From positions 1 to 5,639 of the forward strand of contig WRER01000075.1 of assembly GCA_009779205.1 (NCBI GenBank): a stretch of DNA of 5,639 bases. The letters are read 5' to 3'. The notes beneath the pieces are model-generated. The model saw nothing but the letters and a program-made list of their open reading frames with translations, was not told the DNA's origin and did no database searches. This stretch comes from Methanobacteriota archaeon (GTDB lineage: Archaea; Halobacteriota; Methanomicrobia; Methanomicrobiales; Methanospirillaceae). The position numbers were made by a program, and so were the translations under genes. Below are positions 1-4,459 of the stretch, piece by piece. How positions within the stretch are numbered: position 1 is the stretch's first letter; each line of letters opens with the position of its first letter.

Positions 1-1189
1 CCATATCAGCCATTACGAGTGCACCTGCTTCAAGCGTCCATCTTCCATCTCCAAATTCATCTTTCACTGCTGTCGCAGTCAGTCCTGCTGAAGTCGATGA
101 TTGGCCACTGGTATAGATAGCACGTGGAGAGAGACGTACAACATAACGCAGGATCTGTGATTTTGCAATACCAGGATCACCAATTAAGAGGATATGAATA
201 TCCCCTCGAAGGCGTGTCCCATCCGGCATTGATTTTGCAATTCCACCAAATAACTGAAGACCAATTGCTTCTTTTACATCATCTGAGCCATAAATGGTTG
301 GCGCTATCGAATTTGCTACTTTTCGGTATATCTGAGGATCTGAGGCGAGCGCGTGAATTGCACGTTCGTCCTCGTCACTGATCTGTACCTCTTCAAACTC
401 TTTTTCAGAGATCTCAATCGAGTTGCATTCAAGGTAGATATCAAAGATAGTGCTTTTCATTCCCTGCGAATATCGCTGAGTGGATCGTAAAATGCCATTT
501 ACAACAACGCGATCCCCTGGTGTCACCATTCCTGCAATATCATCATTTACATCAATATCCAGATTCTGTGGCTGTTCTCCACCACGAAGTCCTTCCGGAG
601 ATTCCTGCACTCTGAGTTTTTGCGAATCCACAAATACAGACATGCGAGGAATCAGCTCAAGCTTCTTTATGGTGCATCCATCAGTGCCACATCCATCAGG
701 CTCTTGAAATGGGCCGTATCCTTGTGATTTTGCCGTAAAATGACCTGCTGCACACCTGAACTTCGCAAGCGTTATGCGGGGGCGAACTTCAGTTGTTTTT
801 CTGACAATTCCATCAACACTGATGAAAGTTCCAATATGTTCGGATCTAATGTCTCGAATTGCTATTTTCTTTGGAAGATTTGTAATACGAACGTGGATAG
901 TAGGCTTATCTTGTCCCTTCTTTACACGAACGAGATTATGCTCACGAATCGTATCTTTTATTTCATTCAGAACTTTTCCTGGATATGTGAGAAGTTCATC
1001 AGATAAGCGTGTTCCAACCCGCCCGAAACTCACGATGTCGCTATAGTTAATGTAGAGTGATCGTTTGAAAGGATATTCACGGGAGAGGACTTCTAATTCG
1101 TTTTTGTATCTTGTTTTGAGAAAACGAGTCCAGTTAGCATCTCGATCAACGACTTCAACCTCACCTGCCTCATCTATGATATTTCTCAC
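1..1189 (-). CDS. mcm: Replicative DNA helicase MCM, N-terminal part (cut by left window edge)
   Basis: This gene encodes the archaeal minichromosome maintenance helicase, the ring-shaped ATPase that unwinds DNA at the replication fork. I translated 396 codons; the family is usually about 700 residues, so the Walker B, sensor and arginine-finger parts lie outside the window. Visible in order are the N-terminal domain, a zinc site with likely ligands C146, H150, C167 and C172 inside the OB-fold, the conserved loop [14 protein letters not shown] (195-208), and the Walker A motif GDPGIAKS (337-344). After this comes the STSAGLTA / EAGALV segment near the helix-2 insert. The start is GTG at 1189-1187: an in-frame TGA lies six codons upstream and the next in-frame ATG/GTG is about 50 codons downstream. 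The GTG overlaps the rfcS stop (GTGA), so it is probably translated by coupling. No intein interrupts the visible Walker A region. Confidence 0.96.
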   Translation of the reverse strand, partial: MRNIIDEAGEVEVVDRDANWTRFLKTRYKNELEVLSREYPFKRSLYINYSDIVSFGRVGTRLSDELLTYPGKVLNEIKDTIREHNLVRVKKGQDKPTIHVRITNLPKKIAIRDIRSEHIGTFISVDGIVRKTTEVRPRITLAKFRCAAGHFTAKSQGYGPFQEPDGCGTDGCTIKKLELIPRMSVFVDSQKLRVQESPEGLRGGEQPQNLDIDVNDDIAGMVTPGDRVVVNGILRSTQRYSQGMKSTIFDIYLECNSIEISEKEFEEVQISDEDERAIHALASDPQIYRKVANSIAPTIYGSDDVKEAIGLQLFGGIAKSMPDGTRLRGDIHILLIGDPGIAKSQILRYVVRLSPRAIYTSGQSSTSAGLTATAVKDEFGDGRWTLEAGALVMADM

Positions 1190-2169
1190 CTCTGATTCAG
1201 CCCATCAGATGCATGCATCACGAACTGAGCGATAAGAGCACTCATCTGAAGGTCACTTTCTGCACCCTCTGATATTCGAAAATCAGTCTCTCCAAGAGAT
1301 CCTATCATCTTCACTCTTGTCTCACGTGAGATCTCACGGGTAGTAACCGAGCGATATATCTGGCTGATAAGTTCTTGATGTAAGATTCCTCGTTCCCGAG
1401 TGAGTGAGGTTAAAAAGCGATCTGCTCCTTCAAAGTTTCCTTCAAAACAAAGAACAAGCAATTTTTCGATCTCCTCAGGGCGGGCTGTTGAAGTTATTGC
1501 ATAGATCATATCTGGTGAGATAGTGTGATTGATGATTGCAGCGCCCTGAAGAGAATTCACGAGCTTTCGCATATCTCCTTGTGCGACATATGCAAGCGCT
1601 TCTTTTGCTTCTTCAGATACCGTAAGGTTTTGATCTGCTGCTATTCTATCTATCATCTCTGCAATATCCTCATTTGACAGAGGTTTAAATCGATAGATTG
1701 CACAGCGGCTCTGAATTGGATCGATTATCTTTGACGAGTAGTTGCATGAGAGAATGAAGCGACATGCCTGTGCATAGGTTTCCATCGTTCGGCGCAGCGC
1801 CGATTGAGCATCATTTGTGAGCGCATCGGCTTCATCAAGGAAGAGAATCTTAAATGCAACATTTCCAAATGGAGAGGTTCTGGCAAATTGTTTAATCTGA
1901 TTTCGAACGACATCGATACCTCGCTCATCAGATGCATTCAGCTCACGAAAGTTCATCTGCCAGTCATCTTTGAAGAACTCACGCGCAAGAGCTACTGCTG
2001 CGGTTGTTTTTCCAACTCCTGCGCTACCGGTAAAAAGGAGGTGAGGCATCTCACCTGTTCTCACATATGAGCGTAAGCGCTCAGTGATCTCATGCTGTCC
2101 GATGATATCTGAGATCTGTTTTGGACGGTATTTTTCAATCCAGATGGTATGTACTTCGTCCGTGCTCAT
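1186..2169 (-). CDS. rfcS: Replication factor C small subunit (clamp loader ATPase)
   Basis: This is the small subunit of archaeal replication factor C, which with the large subunit uses ATP to load the PCNA sliding clamp onto primed DNA. At 327 residues it has the usual full length. Motifs in order are the RFC-box EKYRP (12-16), Walker A GSAGVGKT (48-55), the DERGIDVVR segment (81-89), Walker B FLDEAD (110-115), sensor 1 ILSCN (139-143), the SRC motif (154-156) that supplies the arginine acting on the neighbouring subunit's ATP, and sensor 2 GDMRK (198-202). A C-terminal helical collar domain follows. All key residues are present, so it should be active. The ATG at 2169 is preceded by a weak purine stretch, AGGAA, only a couple of bases away. 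Its TGA stop overlaps the GTG of mcm, which makes the two a replication operon with rfcS first. Confidence 0.97.
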   Translation of the reverse strand: MSTDEVHTIWIEKYRPKQISDIIGQHEITERLRSYVRTGEMPHLLFTGSAGVGKTTAAVALAREFFKDDWQMNFRELNASDERGIDVVRNQIKQFARTSPFGNVAFKILFLDEADALTNDAQSALRRTMETYAQACRFILSCNYSSKIIDPIQSRCAIYRFKPLSNEDIAEMIDRIAADQNLTVSEEAKEALAYVAQGDMRKLVNSLQGAAIINHTISPDMIYAITSTARPEEIEKLLVLCFEGNFEGADRFLTSLTRERGILHQELISQIYRSVTTREISRETRVKMIGSLGETDFRISEGAESDLQMSALIAQFVMHASDGLNQR

Positions 2170-2551
2170 TTCCTATATGTATGTGTGAACAGTATCAAAG
2201 CACTGTTGATTTGAGGTATCATGTGATGATTAGATCCTATAATCCTGCAATAAATTAGAGGGGAAATTTCCTGCTATATTGGCAAAAGTCGAAGTATTCA
2301 GAAGTTACAACGTTTTAATTCTCTCCTAAAACATTTATGCATAATGATAAAATAAAATTTTTGAATATACAGTAAATGTATACTAAACACATACACGACC
2401 CTTTTTTTGAATTTTTGCTGCTTAAAATTGTTTTTTAGAGAATTAATGGTGCTAATTTCTTTTGTATACCATGAAAACATGTGGAATTTAGGTTAAATCT
2501 GAACACTTCCCTATCAAAACAGTGCTGCTCTGTTCAGTATGTCAACAATTT
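2170..2551. other. AT-rich intergenic region upstream of rfcS
   Basis: No credible gene was found here. A 60-codon open frame on the minus strand (2298-2480) is low-complexity, has no recognisable domain and is set aside. The region should contain the promoter of the rfcS-mcm operon, but I could not pick a convincing archaeal BRE/TATA pair. AT-rich candidates on the minus strand include TTTATTG near 2250-2257 and CAATATAG near 2274-2281. Short palindromes are listed separately. Another, TTATGCATAA, sits at 2335-2344, and a small hairpin AACAG/CTGTT at 2518-2534 lies just before the left MITE copy. These are short enough in AT-rich DNA to be chance. Confidence 0.6.
2188..2271. promoter_or_regulatory. 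Short palindromes upstream of rfcS (possible operators)
   Basis: Two small symmetric sequences lie in the expected control region of the rfcS-mcm operon. AACAGT (2188-2193) and ACTGTT (2202-2207) form a 6-bp inverted repeat with an 8-base spacer, ending about 19 bases before the rfcS ATG. GGAAATTTCC (2262-2271) is a perfect 10-bp palindrome about 92 bases upstream. Either could bind a dimeric regulator, but both are short and there is no second copy or known motif to support this. Function is inference only. Confidence 0.2.
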
Positions 2552-2662
2552 AGGACTTACGCAAAATTGCACGTTTGTAGATCATATACCTTATTAAGTC
2601 ACTTCAATTAATTGTTTTGAGTCGGCAAAAGTGTAAGCCATGTTGATTTTTGCGTAACTCCT
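2552..2662 (+). mobile_element. MITE-like element, left copy (111 bp)
   Basis: This non-coding element begins AGGACTTACGCAAAA and ends TTTTGCGTAACTCCT, which are inverted repeats of one another at 14 of 15 positions. The same element recurs at 4192-4303 in the same orientation, matching at about 99 of 112 aligned positions with one single-base gap. It has no open reading frame, so it would need a transposase supplied from elsewhere. The left end is preceded by T, so that it reads TA-GGACTT. The right end reads AACTCC-TG, so a TA target duplication is visible only on the left, unlike the right copy. Size, inverted termini, lack of coding and multiplicity fit a miniature inverted-repeat transposable element. 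I cannot name the parental insertion-sequence family. Confidence 0.8.
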
Positions 2663-2715
2663 GCAATGTATCACTACGCGAGCACAATGATTGAATCCTT
2701 CAAACTTTCATTTTT

Positions 2716-2800
2716 AATCACGAAAGACATGAAAAGCATGAAATGTGAAACCAGGGAGGAAATTGAGGACAACAAACTTGCTTTCGTGTTTTTTGTGGTT
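2716..2800 (+). repeat. Imperfect inverted repeat of CACGAAA type with 19-bp potential RNA stem
   Basis: The left arm at 2716-2734 (AATCACGAAAGACATGAAA) can pair with the right arm at 2782-2800 (TTTCGTGTTTTTTGTGGTT). Written as plus-strand RNA, all 19 positions pair, 15 by Watson-Crick and 4 by G-U wobble. In minus-strand RNA those four become A-C mismatches. The loop is 47 bases. The arms are made of repeated CACGAAA / CATGAAA-like units, a degenerate pattern I recall from intergenic regions of several prokaryotes, whose function I do not know. It could be a relic of a dispersed repeat, a structured transcript or a bidirectional transcription-end region. Confidence 0.55.
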
Positions 2801-2821
2801 TTTTTCATTTCTCTAACATTA

Positions 2822-2860
2822 AAACACGATTTTAGTGTTTGTTGTAGTGTTAATCACTAC
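2822..2860 (-). terminator. Weak hairpins downstream of ATPase gene
   Basis: Reading the minus strand past the ATPase stop, the first hairpin has stem GTAGTG/CACTAC (2844-2860, 5-base loop). The second has stem AAACAC/GTGTTT (2822-2840, 7-base loop) and is followed by TTAATG after the final Ts. Position, 40-80 bases past the stop codon, suits transcript termination. The stems are short and AT-rich and there is no long T-run, so this is a weak call. Confidence 0.3.
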
Positions 2861-2901
2861 CTTCACCATGTGCACGGATTTCTGGATCCTGCATGGTATT
2901 C

Positions 2902-4098
2902 TCATGCGTTGCCGATCAGCCAATCCAACACCCGGATCTTTCGGATTCCGTCATAGTCGGCATCTGGGTCTTCGTCCAGTGTCAGGATATATTTCGGATA
3001 ATGATCAGATATTTTTCTGAGCGGCGCAAGTTCGCGTTCCAGAGTCGCCTTCTCCCGGACTGTCGCAGCCACCTGATAATAGATCCGTCCGCCCAGGGCC
3101 ATAGCGACGAAATCGACCTCCAGCTCGTCAACTTTTCCGATATATACCTGATACCCACGCCGGAGTAGTTCCAGATAGACCACATTTTCCAGAATGTGAC
3201 CGACATCAGTGCTGCGCTGACCCAATAACAGATAGCGCATCCCGATATCCACAGCGTAATACTTCTCCAGCGTTTTAAGATATTGCTTACCTTTTATATT
3301 ATACCGCTTAGCCTGATAGAGAATATAGCTGTCCATCAACGCTCGGAGATAACGTTCCACAGTCTTTACGTCAATCTTACGGCTATCTGCGTTCATGGCG
3401 TTGCTGATACTTTTGGTAGAAAGCTGGCTGCCGATATTGTCAAAGGCGAAACGAATCAGGCTCTCCAGCATCATGGTATCCACAATCTTATATCTGCCAA
3501 CGACATCCTTGAGCACCACTGAGTCGTAAACGCCTTGAAGGTATCCAAGAATATGCTTTTGATTGCCAACGAATTCAAGTGCGCCGGGGAAAGAGCTGTT
3601 TTCTAAATATTTGATATAATGACGGGACAGGTCGCCTGCCCCAACGGCGGTGATATATTCTTTGAATGAGAGCGGAAGCATTTCAATCTCCACATATCGA
3701 CCGGAAAGTAATGTTGCCAAATCGCCGGACAGAAGCCAAGCGTTGGAGCCGGTCAGATATATGTCTAAGTTCTTACGCAGATACAGGCTATCCACCACTC
3801 GCTGGAATTCCGGGACGTTCTGTACCTCGTCCAAAAACACATAAGTTTTGCCCTTTGTCGCCATGTGCGCCTTGATGTAATCGTGCAATGCACCCTGATC
3901 ACAGAGGCTCCTGTTATCATAGTCTTCGAAATTGACCATGATAATATTTTCCGGCGACACACCGTCTTCCAGCAGGTATTGCTGAAACAGGGCAAGAAGC
4001 GTGGATTTTCCGCAGCGCCGTATCCCGGTAATGATCTTGATTACATGTTTGTCCCGATAGCCGATCAGCCGATCCATGTACTCTTTGCGTTCAATCAT
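2902..4098 (-). CDS. AAA-family ATPase with C-terminal DUF4143 domain
   Basis: This is a complete 398-residue protein of the AAA_14 plus DUF4143 family, common in bacteria and some methanogens, whose cellular role is unknown. The N-terminal ATPase domain has Walker A GIRRCGKST (25-33), Walker B VFLDEVQN (87-94), a sensor-1-like LTGSN (115-119) and the LSGRYVEIEMLPLSFKEY region (131-148) with R134. The middle has a winged-helix-like stretch around 225-265. The C-terminal DUF4143 part (about 270-350) holds ENVVYLELLRRGY (304-316), EVDFVA (327-332) and YYQVA (340-344), an arrangement reminiscent of PD-(D/E)XK nuclease folds but without the lysine expected after Q342. No membrane segment or signal peptide is evident. 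The ATG at 4098 follows a strong GGAGGG site. Hand-counted lines give 45-58% G+C against 37-42% in mcm/rfcS. Together with the promoter and flanking MITEs, this suggests transfer from a bacterium. Confidence 0.93.
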   Translation of the reverse strand: MIERKEYMDRLIGYRDKHVIKIITGIRRCGKSTLLALFQQYLLEDGVSPENIIMVNFEDYDNRSLCDQGALHDYIKAHMATKGKTYVFLDEVQNVPEFQRVVDSLYLRKNLDIYLTGSNAWLLSGDLATLLSGRYVEIEMLPLSFKEYITAVGAGDLSRHYIKYLENSSFPGALEFVGNQKHILGYLQGVYDSVVLKDVVGRYKIVDTMMLESLIRFAFDNIGSQLSTKSISNAMNADSRKIDVKTVERYLRALMDSYILYQAKRYNIKGKQYLKTLEKYYAVDIGMRYLLLGQRSTDVGHILENVVYLELLRRGYQVYIGKVDELEVDFVAMALGGRIYYQVAATVREKATLERELAPLRKISDHYPKYILTLDEDPDADYDGIRKIRVLDWLIGNA

Positions 4099-4104
4099 TG
4101 TGAT

Positions 4105-4110
4105 CCCTCC
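4105..4110 (-). promoter_or_regulatory. Strong Shine-Dalgarno site of the ATPase gene
   Basis: GGAGGG on the minus strand ends six bases before the ATG at 4098. It is a near-perfect match to the 16S rRNA 3' end and fixes this start codon. It is much stronger than the weak AGGAA before rfcS, which fits a gene that arrived with its own bacterial-style leader. Confidence 0.8.
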
Positions 4111-4125
4111 ATTTCCACTTTACTT

Positions 4126-4154
4126 AGTATATCCCAAAACCATAATAAATACAA
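4126..4154 (-). promoter_or_regulatory. Candidate bacterial sigma-70-type promoter of the ATPase gene
   Basis: On the minus strand TTGTAT (4154-4149) and TATACT (4131-4126) are separated by exactly 17 bases, close to the bacterial -35 TTGACA and -10 TATAAT consensus at the preferred spacing. Transcription would start near 4119, leaving about 20 bases of leader that contains the GGAGGG site. Archaea do not use sigma-70 promoters, so if the host is archaeal this would be an inherited relic. The AT-rich stretch may instead serve as a TATA box. A chance match in AT-rich DNA is possible, but promoter, spacing and leader are mutually consistent. Confidence 0.5.
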
Positions 4155-4165
4155 TAGTTTTGGGA
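4132..4165. promoter_or_regulatory. 9-bp inverted repeat overlapping the ATPase promoter (possible operator)
   Basis: TCCCAAAAC (4132-4140) and GTTTTGGGA (4157-4165) are perfect inverted repeats separated by 16 bases. One arm abuts the candidate -10 box inside the promoter spacer, and the other lies just upstream of the candidate -35 box. A dimeric regulator bound here would block polymerase, so this is a plausible repressor operator. The bound protein is unknown, and no regulator gene is adjacent in the window. An RNA hairpin role is less likely because the arms lie upstream of the predicted transcription start. Confidence 0.5.
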
Positions 4166-4191
4166 ATGAAATCCAAAAATTATTTTGCTTT

Positions 4192-4303
4192 AGGACTTAC
4201 GCAAAACTGCACGTTTGTATACTATAATACCTTATTAAGCCACTTCAATTAATTATTTTAAGTTGGAAAAAGTTTACGTCATGTTGATTTTTGCGTAACT
4301 CCT
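4192..4303 (+). mobile_element. MITE-like element, right copy (112 bp)
   Basis: This is the second copy of the element at 2552-2662, in the same orientation, with the same ends AGGACTTACGCAAAA and TTTTGCGTAACTCCT. The termini are the best-conserved part; differences from the left copy concentrate around bases 28-40 and 65-90 of the element. If the element ends are taken as GGACTT and AACTCC, it is flanked by TA on both sides (4191-4192 and 4303-4304), the pattern produced by transposases that duplicate a TA target. The TA is also palindromic, so it could equally be part of the terminal repeat. The copy starts 27 bases upstream of the candidate operator arm of the ATPase gene. Confidence 0.8.
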
Positions 4304-4359
4304 ATAGCAGATTACATTCAACACCCAAAGTATGCGTTATAATTTTTTTCACACAAGGG

Positions 4360-4373
4360 TGCGTAACTCCTAT
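4360..4373 (+). repeat. Solo copy of the MITE right end
   Basis: The 14-base sequence TGCGTAACTCCTAT is identical to the right end plus flank of the right MITE copy (4292-4305), 68 bases away. No matching left end (AGGACTTACGCA) lies between them. It may be the remnant of a decayed element or the original right end of a longer element reaching from 4192 to 4371. The bases after AACTCC are again TA. Confidence 0.6.
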
Positions 4374-4434
4374 GGTATAATCTATAGTTGTCTTTTCTCA
4401 CAACTATCCTCATGCACTATTACTCAAAAACTGC

Positions 4435-4441
4435 AAAAAAA
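4435..4441 (-). terminator. T-run terminator after the surface-protein gene
   Basis: Seven consecutive T residues on the minus strand begin about 19 bases past the stop codon of the surface-protein gene, followed after GCAG by five more Ts. Archaeal RNA polymerase commonly terminates at such T-runs without needing a hairpin. The 7-bp stem at 4384-4407 lies further downstream and is probably not part of it. Confidence 0.45.
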
Positions 4442-4459
4442 GGTTGAATGGATTGGTTA

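Larger units (their letters stand above)
2663..2901. other. Intergenic region between left MITE and ATPase 3' end
   Basis: This AT-rich stretch holds the CACGAAA-type inverted repeat and two weak hairpins, listed separately. A 96-codon open frame on the plus strand starts at 2666 but runs into the antisense of the ATPase gene. Its hydrophobic stretch (FVFFVVFFI) is simply the translation of the T-rich repeat arm, so it is not called as a gene. A purine-rich stretch containing GGGAGGA lies at 2754-2760 with no plausible start codon placed after it. Confidence 0.6.
2552..4303. mobile_element. Putative composite cassette: ATPase gene bracketed by two MITE copies
   Basis: The two MITE-like copies lie in direct orientation on either side of a single complete gene, the AAA/DUF4143 ATPase. 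Because each copy has inverted ends, the outermost ends (AGGACTTACGCA at 2552 and TGCGTAACTCCT ending at 4303) themselves form a correctly oriented terminal inverted-repeat pair, and the whole 1752-bp unit is flanked by TA at both outer edges. The enclosed gene differs from mcm/rfcS in base composition and has bacterial-looking control signals. This supports movement as a unit, but the copies differ by about 12% and two independent MITE insertions remain possible. Confidence 0.45.
4304..4459. other. Intergenic region between right MITE and surface-protein 3' end
   Basis: No gene is visible here. The stretch contains a solo MITE right end (4360-4373), a 7-bp hairpin ATAGTTG/CAACTAT (4384-4390 and 4401-4407, 10-base loop), and an A-run on the plus strand that is a T-run for the minus-strand transcript. 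It lies beyond the stop of the surface-protein gene and upstream of the ATPase module. Confidence 0.6.

Noticed and set aside
2335..2344. Palindrome TTATGCATAA as an operator or origin element
   Set aside because: A single 10-bp palindrome in very AT-rich DNA, with no repeats around it and no known motif, is likely chance.
2298..2480. Minus-strand open frame of 60 codons upstream of rfcS
   Set aside because: Low-complexity Lys/Phe-rich translation of AT-rich intergenic DNA with no recognisable domain or convincing ribosome site.
2666..2956. Plus-strand open frame of 96 codons with a hydrophobic stretch
   Set aside because: Its hydrophobic part is the translation of the T-rich arm of the CACGAAA inverted repeat, it runs into the antisense of the ATPase gene, and no ribosome site or domain is evident.
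3865..4227. Plus-strand open frame of 120 codons antisense to the ATPase start
   Set aside because: It is the shadow of the ATPase gene and ends inside the right MITE copy. The opposite frame has clear ATPase motifs.
2552..4303. CRISPR array, because a repeat recurs on both sides of a gene
   Set aside because: There are only two copies of about 111 bp, 1.5 kb apart, with inverted ends. CRISPR repeats are shorter and closely spaced.
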